In this document: positions 39,301 to 51,000 of the stretch, piece by piece
Layout of the letters: every line of letters starts with the position of its first letter
Numbering within the stretch: the first letter of the stretch is position 1
Program-made: the position numbers and the translations under genes
From: Halichondria panicea
Taxonomy: Eukaryota > Porifera > Demospongiae > Suberitida > Halichondriidae
Length of the DNA stretch: 64,000 bases
Direction of reading: 5' to 3'
Assembly (NCBI RefSeq): GCF_963675165.1
Contig: NC_087382.1
Location: 4,937,963-5,001,962 of the forward strand
The notes under the pieces: model-generated
Told to the model about the DNA's origin: nothing
Seen by the model: the letters and a program-made list of their open reading frames with translations, nothing else
Databases searched by the model: none

Positions 39301-42300
39301 AGAAGTTCAAATCATTACGGTTGATGTTGATCAGGTCATCAGCAGGCTGCGGTCAATTGTAGGCTCAGGCAAGTACGTCGAGCAACTGCTAGGCAAAGTG
39401 TTGATCAATATTGTCGACATTGGAGGCCAGCCTGGCTTCATAGAGATGTTTCCATTCCTGAGCAAAGGCCCGGGGATTTTTTTGACCTTCTTTCCTTTGG
39501 ACAAAGATCTCGATGACCCTTGTGAGGTATCATACGAACGTGATGGCGAGAAGATTACTCCGTACAAATCATCGTACACCATTCGACAAACTGTCTCACA
39601 AATCCTCTCTGCTATCAACCACTACGGCACTGTTGATTCAGACATAGACCAAGAGCTCTCTCTTAGAATCGGCAAGCTTGGTTTGGCTAAACCAGTTGCT
39701 TCACTCATTGGCACTTTCAAAGACAAGCTTGAAACACAGGTCAAAACTGAAATCCTCTTTGAAAAGCTAGCTACTGAGGATGTGGGAACTGACAAAAGTG
39801 TCATCGAAGAAGCGATCAAGCATGCTTTGAACAAAGACTCACAGTCTGACAATCAGGAAGATACCACAAGTAGCCTTCAGAAAGCTGTCAATGAACACCT
39901 TGTTTCCGAAAATTTCAAAGAAGAAGTCAAACAACGTTTAGAACAGAACCTACAAGAGAAGAACGAAGCACTCAGAACAATTGCCTGCAACTTTGAGCAT
40001 TTGCTCTCCGCCCCAACAGATGAGCAACACTTTATAGCTGTTGACAATTTCGGCGGCCTGGACGATGACATCAACCCACTTAGAGAGCATCTTCAAGACA
40101 TATTTCAGAGCTTCTTCAGTAACGCTAAACTACCAATTCATCCATCTCAGCTTCTTCTCGGAGTTGTGCTGAGAAAGGAGTATGACATCGTTTCAATGGA
40201 GGACTGCATTCGGATCGGCCAAGCACTTAACATGTCAGAGGAGGATGTGCGATTCACTGTGTGGTACTTGGATCGTTATGTGGGGGCATTGATATACCAT
40301 CCTGAAATCAAAGACAAGTGGTTCAAGGGCTATGTCATCTGCAGTCCACAGGTTGTTTTGACAGTACCAGCATTCTTGTTGTCGAGTCACTACTGGAGGT
40401 TCATTCCCAATCAAAAAGTTTGCGTCGCATCCGATTCACGAAAGCTGAAAGGAGGAACTGGACAGAGAAGGGGCAGTTTTCAATGGGAACTATCGAGCGA
40501 TGCCATTCCGAGGAGAGCAAGAAGAAAGTACGAGAAGGCAAGCTAATTCCTGTTGACAAGCTTCTTAAGTTACTTGAGCATTCGCATCTACTGGCACCGA
40601 TCACAGTGAGGAAGCCAGGAAGCGAAGTGGTAGAAACCCTGTACTTCATTCCCGCCATCTTGGAGTGTGCTTCATCTAAGGAGCTTCAGACACCACCCCC
40701 TGCTGATATCGACACTCCGTCTCCTATCAAGATCACGTTCGAGCCTCGCTACCTTCCGGTTGGTCTCTTTTGTGCGATGATTAGTGAGTTGGTCTCGAGA
40801 GGAAACGACGGAATTCTTGGCATGACTTGGGGGCTAATAGAATCTCGCGTGAAGAGGAATCTTGTTTCATTTCATGTTGATTCTGTGGCCCATCAAATCA
40901 CTTTAGTAGCTCACGTCGACTGTATTGAAATTCGAGTTGCAAGGAAGGACAGGTCGATTGACCTCAGCAATCTTTGCTCCTATGCACTGTTGGCAGTTCT
41001 CTTTGTGATGAAACTGATCAGCTCCTTGTCCTGTCACATCATCGCCTTTGATTGCCAGTGTGGTCATCATGGAACCAAAAATGCAGACAAATTGTGCCGC
41101 CTCTCCCCCGGAGTGAGTACCTGCTTCACCTGTGAACACGGCCGGGTCTCTTTGACAGCCTCTCAAGAGCACTGGTTTGCCACGGTGAGTTGTATGAAAG
41201 TTTCTGTATAGCTAATATGCATTATTTACATTCTTTTGCTCAATATTCAAGTGATGCGTTTACACCTCTTAAGTTAGTACGGTTGTTTTGTTCATACTCA
41301 GTAGGCTGAGCCATCCTACATATCATCTCTGTGTAGTGACTCCTCCCTATATGCACACAGGAAGTCCATCTGGGCAAGAGTATCAGCCTCAAAGCTCTGC
41401 CCTATGGTGAACCCAATCCAAACTTCACGTTCAAATGGTCGAAGAATGGTTCCCTCAAAGCAGAAGAGAATGAGTTGAAGGTGGAGAAGGTTTCTTCGAA
41501 TGACTGTGCTGGGTACTTTAACTGTAAGATACTGAGGAACAGAAAGGACTTCTTCAGTGTACACCACTGCTTGAAACTTTCCAGTAAGTGTGTGTTGCAA
41601 TTGTATAATTATCTCATGCTTTTCTTTCTCACTTATTACATAATACACATACCAAAAAATTTAACTTCTGCATGAAAGTACCGCATATACACGTATTATT
41701 TGCTACTTTTATACAGGTGATGAAAATTCAGCAAACTCTGATACTACACGTACCTCTTCCAAATTAGGTACTTCCAAATCATCTATATAACATTACAAGT
41801 GCATATACTTTGGCATATCATGGATATCAACTGTCAATTATTCACAGATTGCCTGAGCGTGGATTCACACTTGCAAGTAGTGAGACATGCTGTCTGGGAA
41901 GTTAGGTCTGATTGGTGTGATCTAGGTGTGGAATTGGACATCTCCCACGACACACTGATGGTATACCATTTGCGTCAATCCATAACTTGCAATTTAGCCA
42001 TCCTCTATAATTATGCATGCACCATGTCGATCCTGGCCTTAAGCCGCCATAGCAACAATAATTATACGATCAGTGCTGGCTTTCACTTATTGGTATACGA
42101 ATTAACCATACACCTTTCAGTTTCTCTTGTACCCTCGACTGTGTTATACAATTTATAGTATGTTTATTCTACAGGAGATAAAAGCAGACTACAAAGAAGT
42201 CAACCAATGCTTCACTGCGATGTTGCAATGCTGGCTCTCCCAAACATCCCCCCCACCAACCTGGGCCACTCTTATTGAGGCCCTCAACTCAAAAGTGATC

Positions 42301-42889
42301 GGCCGACAGGGCATAGCAAACAAAATCGGGTCAGATTTCAAAGAAAGCACTGAAAATTCCATCGTGGATCAGCTGGGAGTTGATGATCTGAAGCAAATTA
42401 GGAGTGCTACATTCGCCTTGAGAGCCCGTTGGTTTGATCTCGGAGTGGAACTGGGTGTCACACTGGCAAAACTACAGGTATATTCTTTTTCTAGCGAGTG
42501 AATCTCTTAATTTTTAGAATTAGCTCCCAGAGATGACTCTTGCAGTTGCTAAAAGCTTCTAAATCTGTCAACAATTGTTCACTACCTGGTACAACAATTT
42601 CATTGAAACCTAGTATAATAGTTCTGTGTATATAATTATAAATTATGTATAATAGGAATATAAATATTATCAGTATCGATCTGTTCTGTAACTTCTATAG
42701 GAGATAGAGAATGACCATCGTGATACAAGGGACCGCTTCAGAGCATTGCTGATTCACTGGTTGAAAAAGAAAACTCCACCCCCTACGTGGTCGGCTCTAC
42801 TTACAGCTATTCGATCACCTCCGGTAGATTACAATGACCTTGCTGATGACATTGAAGCCATACTAGCTAACGACTCTGTCCAACAGTAA
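33371..42889 (+). CDS. PH-DH-PH-Roc/COR-like GTPase-Ig-death domain protein, plus-strand copy (frameshifted)
   Basis: Exons: 33371-33403, 33778-33885, 34072-34125, 34522-34638, 34831-34911, 35073-35399, 35460-35638, 35787-35954, 37023-37092, 37180-37272, 37781-38035, 38140-38265, 38379-38592, 38799-41184, 41361-41583, 41717-41767, 41848-41960, 42175-42477, 42701-42889. The total is one base short of a multiple of three. Domains: PH (exons 2-5), linker, DH (exons 8-11), PH (12-13), GTPase with P-loop GPSGLGKTT and DIGGQP, COR-like ALIYHPEIKDKWFKGYVI, Ig-like, then two death domains (SDWCDLGVELDI..TWATLIEAL; RWFDLGVELGV..TWSALLTAI). At about 40356-40359 four T replace the five in the minus-strand copy, breaking the frame. 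All other exons are open, so it is a recent pseudogene, a polymorphism or an assembly error. The DH core PVQR is replaced by VPMERFLSY. No SH2 domain. Confidence 0.8.
36027..36140. mobile_element. Short palindromic MITE
   Basis: AGTTAGAACATG and CATGTTCTAACT bound a 114 bp hairpin whose arms also share GGTATCTA and TATAGTGTCCC with their complements. It lies in an intron of the plus-strand paralogue and is not seen at the matching place in the minus copy. Confidence 0.65.
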
Positions 42890-45047
42890 ACTGCATTATT
42901 TATTAGTCTATGCTTTTGATATTTGTATCTTGATGATCTGTATTAGTTATAGAAAAGTGAAAACACAGTCCTATATATACAACTTTGTAGTCATTTCTAA
43001 TTATGTCTGTAGTTTTTCTTTGCTTGTGGATCTATAGTGAGTCCCATGCACTCACTATAACAGTAGATGGGTGTTCCATGTCATTACAGTGCATGCATGT
43101 GTACATGTGGGGGAGATAATTATGTGAATGTCCTTGTGAATGCGTACGAATGTGAAGACTTGATTTATACTGAAACCACAAAATACACCACCAGCTCTGC
43201 TGTATAATTATGGTGCCAATTAGAGTGCATGAATATTCATGCACTCCTGATGGTGCAGATAGTGGCTTCATGTCAATCACATGGCATTCAGCGCTTACAT
43301 TATAGTTCTTTAAAATGTACAAAATGTACGTATATACAATCATTACGCATGCACATAATGTTTATCATAATTATAGTAATGCCAGGAAATTTTCACGGGT
43401 GAAAATGTTTGCTATTTGGCTCTAGAGCCCTCAGCAGAAATTTGCGTTTCAATACCAGGAAACCATGAGCATATAGCTAAAAAACACCACAGGGAAAGAA
43501 TTTTGAAAAGCATTAACGTAGCATAAATACACACTGGATCCGGAGACACTTGCACCATTGAATAACTCACTCCATATAGATCCTAGACTTCAGCAAGAAC
43601 CAGGAACAGTTATATGCATGAGCATTTGAGTCATTTGAGCACCATAATAATAATAATAATTATTAGCTGTAGTAGCTGAGTAGGCTGTAGTGCTTTTCAC
43701 GTATATCCTGTATATATACTGTATATATCTCTGCAGGGAAGGATCAAATATGACGTCGACGGCACATGCATGCAGCTATAGTTTGTAGAGCTATAGTGTA
43801 ACTGCATGAGGTTAGTATACAAACAATTCACACGCAGATGTCCCTGGTACAGGTATAGCTTGTACTATGAACACCTATTGATTAGAAGCTGTATATCCAA
43901 CCCATTTACAACTGAGTAGTATAGTAAACACTCTTTGATCTGTGCTGTGCAACGGCACTGTGTATATGTGTGCCTGCACTTGACAGGAGCCCATAAAGAA
44001 GAGAAGGAGCAGCTGACTACGGGGATCACGTTTCGTAAGTGGTTATGACCGCATTTCCGGATCCATATATGCAGAATCACTATATAATTAGTGATTGTTT
44101 TGCTATGTTGTTTTCATGATCATCATGCCATATAGTTTGTCAGTTGTCACTGCGTGTAAATGAAGCTAGATCTATATATACGCGGTGTCTGCGGCCTAGA
44201 GAGTGCCCATGTTACATAAATGTGAATATAGGCTAAGAAATTTTGCTGATAATACCATTGTGTATAATTATAGTATAGATAAAAGAAAACTCCAAAAATT
44301 GTTTCACTGCTGCTACCAGCGCTATACCAGCAGTGCTATTGTTGCTACTGCTGCTACTAGTGCTACCAGTGCTGCTACCAGTACTACTCATAGTACTGCT
44401 ACCAGCGCTACCAGTGCTACTGCTGCTACTGCTGCTATATATATATACCAGTGCTACTAGTGCTACTGCTGCTACCAGCGCTACCAGTGCTACTGCTGCT
44501 ACTAGTTACCTACTTGAATGCTGCTATTATATACACCTACCATGCAGCTACTATATATGACGTCATTAGGAAGGTATATAGATGATGTAATCTAGGATTG
44601 GTTACATGGAGAAACAACAAAAAAATGGCATTGGTGAATATAATGGATCAGTTCACGTCAGCAAGATAACACTGAGAGAACCATGCATACTATAATTATG
44701 TCGTATGCCATGCAGTTGTACATGTGCTGTGTTTATAATTATATATATCTACGTCTTGTCACATTTTTGGGAATACAGTGTAATCTGATTTTTATATGAG
44801 AATAATCGCAGGGACTTTTTATGAGATTAATAGGCACATTTTTTAAGATGAATAATGGTAGAAAAAAAGCATAATTTATCAGGGCCTATAATTATACTGG
44901 TATCACTGTCATCACTGGCATCACAATGAAAATGGGGCCCCATATGGCATAAGATTAATCATGTCAAATCATCAAGCAAGCTACACATTGTTAAGTAAAA
45001 TTATTCGTTAAATTATTGCAGCGTACTGCTGGACTGCATGAGTTTAG
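42890..45047. other. Spacer between convergent paralogues
   Basis: No gene found. It contains the 3' ends of both convergent transcripts and the trinucleotide-rich stretch at 44309-44510. Only short scattered frames are open. Confidence 0.6.
44309..44510. repeat. Trinucleotide-based satellite (GCTACN / CTGCTA)
   Basis: About 200 bp built from GCTACTGCT, GCTACCAGCGCTACC and AGTGCTACT units. It stays open in more than one frame (Ala-Thr-Ser or Leu-Val-Pro repeats), as expected for a repeat rather than a gene. Imperfect copies show higher-order repetition. Confidence 0.85.
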
Positions 45048-48000
45048 CTAGATATTATTATCTGATAGCATTGCTTCAATGTCATCAGCAAGATCATTGT
45101 GATCTACTGGAGGTGATCGAACAGCTGTAAGTAGAGCTGACCAGGTAGGGAGTGGGGTTTTCCTCTCCAACCAGTGAATCAGCAATGCTGTGAAGCGGCC
45201 CCTTGTATCATGATGGTCATTCTTTATCTCCTATATAATAGAAAGTTACAGAACAGAGCAATTAATATTAATTTTATCATTCAGATGCAAATGCAACAAG
45301 TGCTATTAGACGTGCATGCTTATACAGTTATGCTGAGCTGCCGGCTTTAGAAGCTAACTTTTATAGCAACTGCATGTATTTAGAAAACGATACCTGGAGT
45401 TTTGCCAGTGTGACATCCAGTTCCACTCCAAGATCAAACCAATGGACTTTCAAGGCGAATGTAGCACTCCTAATTTGCTTCAGATCATCAACTCCCAGCT
45501 GCTGATCCACGCTGGATTTGTCAGTGCTTTCAAAGTGGCCTCTGAGATCTGGCCCGATATTGTTTGCTATGTCTTGTCGGCCGATCACTGTTGAGTTGAG
45601 GGCCTCAATAAGAGTGGCCCAGGTTGGTGGGGGGGATGTTTGGGAGAGCCAGCATTGCAACATCGCAGTGAAGCATTGGTTGACTTCTTTGTGGTCTGCT
45701 TTTATCTCCTGCAAATGGTTACAAATGGTTATCAGATCAACTATATAAGCTACAAGACAAACATATATAATGTGCATGCTTGGTTATAGTCCAAAGTGAA
45801 AGCCAGCACTAGTATCCGACTCTCACGCACTTCTATAGAAAATGCACAAGGCTACGTTTTGCTGTGAGTGCTGTGTTATACTATGTACTTATCGTAGCAA
45901 TCACTGAGTAAATAAAGCACTCATAAGAAGAGATAAACACGAAAAAAAGTAAGAGAGTGCTGATGGTGCATAAAATACCTGCATGCCGAGTCGAGTTGAC
46001 TCTATATAATTATTCATGCTTGTGATATGATTTGCGGAATGATGAGTGGCCGGCCAATGGCATGCATGTATATATAGGAGGTAGGCGGGATTATCGACAT
46101 GCATGGATGCAATAGGATGACCAGGTTAGTTATGGTCTTATGGATGTTAATTTATGCAAAGATATAATTATACCATCAATGTGCCGTGGGAGATGTCCAA
46201 CTCTACACCTAGGTCAAACCAATCAGACCTAACTTCCCAGACAGCATGTCTCACTACTTGCAAGTGTGAATCCACGCTCAGACAATCTGTGAATGTTAAT
46301 TGACAGCTAGTATAATTTATATATAATTACACCAACATTTAAAGTTATATATACCGCTTGATTCTCATAGATTTACGTTTACCTTTTAATCAAGTAAGCA
46401 GAATAAGTTACAGTGGCGTAGGAAACTAAGGGGGGGGCTCCAGGGGTTGGAGCCCCCCAATATTTCTAGGCGAGAGATGACTTATCCAAGCTGCACTATG
46501 CATGTAGAGTCGTAGACTCTTTTCCATTCAAAAAACTAGAGCCCCCCATTGAGAAATTGCTTCCTACGCCACTGAGTTATAATTATTATACTGTACTACC
46601 TTTAGAAGAAGTATGTGTAACATCCGCAGAGTTTGCAGAATCACCACCTGCGTGTATAAAATTATAGAGTTTAACAGCATTGAAAGTACGTATACACACA
46701 ACAGAATCAACTCTCTTACATGTTGCTTACTCGGGCACAGTCAAATTTAAAGTTTAAAGACATATACTCGTGCATGCAGAATGTGACTTAATGAGTATAT
46801 TTATTGCAACCAGTGGGAAAGGTTAGAGCACAAGATAAAAACTATACACTAACATAGCTCCAAGAAATAGAATACACACTTACCGGCGAGTTTCAAACAG
46901 TGGTGCACGCTGAAGAAGTCCTTTCCATTCCTCAGTATCTTGCAGTTGTAGTATCCAGCACAGTCATCTGGAGAAACCTTCTCCATCTTCAACTCATTCT
47001 CTTCTGCTTTGAGGGAACCATTCTTCGACCACTTAAACTCGAGGTTTGGATCCGGTTCACCATAGGGAAGAGCTCTGAGGCTGATACTCTGGCCCAGATG
47101 GACTTCCTGTGTACATAGGGACTGGAGTCACGGTATGAACAAAACAACCATGCTAATTGCAAAGGCAAGTCCAACTAACCACTATATTAAAACGGTCTAA
47201 CAAAAATTAAATAATTATACACATCATCACGAGTATACACAATACAATGACTGTATTATTATGTTTTATTAGCTATTATCAAGGGCTGCCCTTGCCATTA
47301 GAACTTTCAGAGTGAGACAACTCACCGTGGCAAACCAGTGCTCTTGAGAGGCTGTCAAAGAGACCCGGCCGTGTTCACAGGTGAAGCAGGTACTCACTCC
47401 AGGGGAGAGGCGGCACAATTTGTCTGCATTCTTGGTTCCATGACGACCACACTGGCAATCAAAGGCGATGATGTGACAGGACAAGGAGCTGATCAGTTTC
47501 ATCACAAAGAGAACTGCCAACAGTGCATAAGAGCAAAGATTGCTGAGGTCAATCGATCTGTCTTTTCTTGCCACTTGAATTTCAATGCAGTCGACATGAG
47601 CAACCAAAGTGACTTGATGGACCACAGAATCGACATGAAATGAAACAAGATTCCTCTTCACGCGAGATTCTATTAGCCTCCAAGTCATACCAAGAATTCC
47701 GTTGTTTCCTCTTGAGACCAACTCGCTAATCATCGCACAAAACAAACCAATCGGAACGTAGCGAGGCTCGAACGTGATCTTGATAGGAGACGGAGTGTCT
47801 ATATCAGCAGGGGTTGGTGTTTGCAGCTCCTCAGGTGAAGCACACTCCAAGATGGCGGGAATGAAGTACAGGGTTTCCACCACTTCGCTTCCTGGCTTCC
47901 TCACTGTGATCGGTGCCAGTAGATGGGAATGCTCAAGCAACTTAAGAAGCTTGTCAACAGGAATCAGTTTGCCTTCTTGTACTTTCTTCTTGCTCTCCTC

Positions 48001-51000
48001 GGAATGGCATCGCTCGATAGTTCCCATTGAAAACTGTCCCTTCTCTGTCCAGTTCCTCCTCTCAGCTTTCGTGAATCGAATGCGACGCAAACTTTTTGAT
48101 TGGGAATGAACCTCCAGCAGTGACTCGACAACAAGAATGCTGATACTGTCAAAAACAATCTGTGGACTGCAGATGACATAGCCCTTGAACCACTTGTCTT
48201 TGATGTTGGGATTGTATATCAATGCCCCCACATAACGATCCAAGTACCACACGGTGAATCGCACATCCTCTTCTGACATGTTTAGTGCCTGGCCGATTCG
48301 AATGCAGTCCTCCATTGAAACGATATCATACTCCTTTCTCAGCACAACTCCGAGAAGAAGCTGAGATGGATGAATCGGTAGTTTGGCTTCACTGAAGAAG
48401 CTCTGAAACATGTCTTGAAGATGCTCTCTAAGTGGGTTGATGTCATCGTCTAGGCCGGCGAAATTGTCAACAGCTATAAAGTGTTGTTCATCTGCTGGAG
48501 CGGAGAGCAAATGCTCGAAGTTGCAGGCAATTGTTCCAAGTGCTTCGTTCTTCTCTCGTAGCTTCTGTTCCAAGCGTTGTTTAACTTCCTCTCTGAAATT
48601 TTCTGAATCACTTACAAGGTGCTCTTTGACAGCTTTCTGAAGGCTACTTGTGGCATCCTCAGTCTGTGGGTCTTCGTTCAAAGCATGCTTGATAGCTTCT
48701 TCGATGACACTTTTGTCAGTTCTCACATTCTCAGTAGCTAGCTTTTCAAAGAGGATTTCGGTTTTGACTTGTGTTTCCAGCTTGTCTTTGAAAGTGCCGA
48801 TGAGTGAAGCAACTGGTTTAGCCAAACCAAGCTTGCCGATTTTCAGAGAGAGCTCTTGGTTTATGTCTGAATCGACAGTGTCGTAGTGGTTGATAGCAGA
48901 GAGGATTTGTGAGACAGTTTGTCGAATGGTGTACGATGATTTGTACGGAGTAATCTTCTCTCCATCACGTTCGTACGATACCTCACAAGGGTCATCGAGA
49001 TCTTTGTCCAAGGGGAAAAAGGCCAAGAAAATCCCTGGGCCTTTGCTCAGGAATGGAAACATCTCTATGAAGCCGGGCTGGCCTCCAATGTCGACAATAT
49101 TGATCAGCACTTTGCCTAGCAGCTGCTCGACGTACTTTCCTGAGCCTACAATCGACCGCAGCCTGCTAATGACTTGATCAACATCAACTGTAAGGATTTG
49201 AAATTCCTTCTCTTTTACTTCCCCTTCCTCCTCCTCCTCCTCCACCACCTCCTCTTGAACCTCCTCTTTCTTGCTAATTATTTCAGTTCTGGCTTCCATC
49301 TGTTCCACTTTAGTGTCTATTGGCGTGGTTTGTGCTCTCGGATTTGGGGGTACAGGTGTTTTATTTAACTGAGCAGAAGGTGATGGATTATGGTGCTCTT
49401 TTGTGGCGGGTTTTTTAGCTAGTTCGCTCACTTTGCTTCCATACAAGTACAAAAATATGAGTTGAGCTTCTTCGTCAAGGGTCTCAGAGATCTTGAGGAA
49501 TAAGTTAAGGGGAGAATCCCCAACCACGGCCAAAACTTGAGTGCACTCGGCAAGGTAGGTGCTGCATCTCTCACGCTTCTCCTCTGGCAAAGATTCGAGG
49601 TTTGTGAACAATCCCATTAGACGTTTCCGAGTGGTTGTTTTGCCGAGACCGGATGGACCTATGAAATACATTTTCAGATACTGAAGATTGATCTTCTCTT
49701 TGGAAGTCATAAGCTTGTCTAGTTTCTTTAAGTACTCTTCTTCTTCCGCTTTACCTTCTGGAAGAGGTGGAAAGGTATTACATGTACCAGTGCAAAATTG
49801 TAGGTCATTAGATTATATGTAGCTTCACATAATGACTTACTTAAAAACCCTATTAAGGAATTAACGTACCCAATCCTTTTCTTAAGGTAAAATTATATAT
49901 AATTATATATCCCTCCTCACACCTTTTAGCAACTCAGATTGCTTTTTAAGAATCCCCTTGATACTCTGCACCCATTGTTCTTTCTTCTCAGCGGAGGTTG
50001 CCATTAAGACGTAGAACGATTCTTGGGATTCCACTGATCCTGTGCCCAGGGCAAAACCAAGTGGATCAATAGGATAATCGGCAACGCCAACCTTCTGAGT
50101 CTCTACGGAGTTCTCTCTCAGCCACACGTTTTGCATCTGTGTTCACAGAAAGTGTCGAATATACATAGGTACTAAGTCCGTTTTTGCCATGCAAGTATCA
50201 GCCTTATACTATAATAAAGTGTACACTCACTTCTAGTGCAAATTTAAATCCATCAGCATTAATTGGTGGTTCTGTGAAGCTGATTTTCTTCTCTTGTAGG
50301 AACACGTAATACTGCTTTGTTGTTAGAGAGTGCAATAGTTTAACGTTGAAAAGATCCTGTATGCATGTGTATGAGAGGGAATGTATGATACAGTCCATCA
50401 AGTATTGTTGTATATACGTACGTGTTCTATCAGCTGTTCAGAGTGAATAGTTCCTTCATAGCCACAGATTGTATTAAGGGTGTTATTAGCTCTTTTAGAG
50501 ATGTCCACCATTAGCAAGTGAGCCTTTGTCAGAATAGGAGTGTCCAGTTGAGCCGTCTTTGCTCCTTTTTGCATTGTACTGAGTATATCAGAGTAACTAA
50601 GGAATCTCTCCATGGGCATCAGAAGGATGGAATATATGTCAGATGGTTCCCTGAGCTTGGTTTGCACTTCCTGTAAATAAAAAGATTGTTATAGAAACTT
50701 GCCATGGTGTGTTTATTTATACATTATATACATGTGCTCATAATTATGTAGTTACAAGGGATTGTATGGTATATATATAAGCACAAGGGCGAAGCCCCGA
50801 GGGCTGAGTGCATGCATCCTGCATGAGTGCACGTGTTACAACTAGTTTATATCCCTATTATAGCAACACAAAGTACACTTCTACAAATTCAGTGTGAAAG
50901 AGACTCAGTATAGTCCCAGCTACTTTTGATTAATTCACAAAGCGTTGGAGCTCCTCGTTGGATGCTAGACAAGAGAGTAAAGCATCCCCACCCCAAAGCT

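Noticed and set aside
39331-39618. Minus-strand frame opposite the GTPase exon, also present in the paralogue
   Set aside because: Antisense shadow of a conserved coding exon; appears in both copies because the sense strand is conserved.
44203-44560. Ala-Thr-Ser and Leu-Val-Pro repeat proteins
   Set aside because: Open in more than one frame because of the triplet satellite; no start context or homologous domain.
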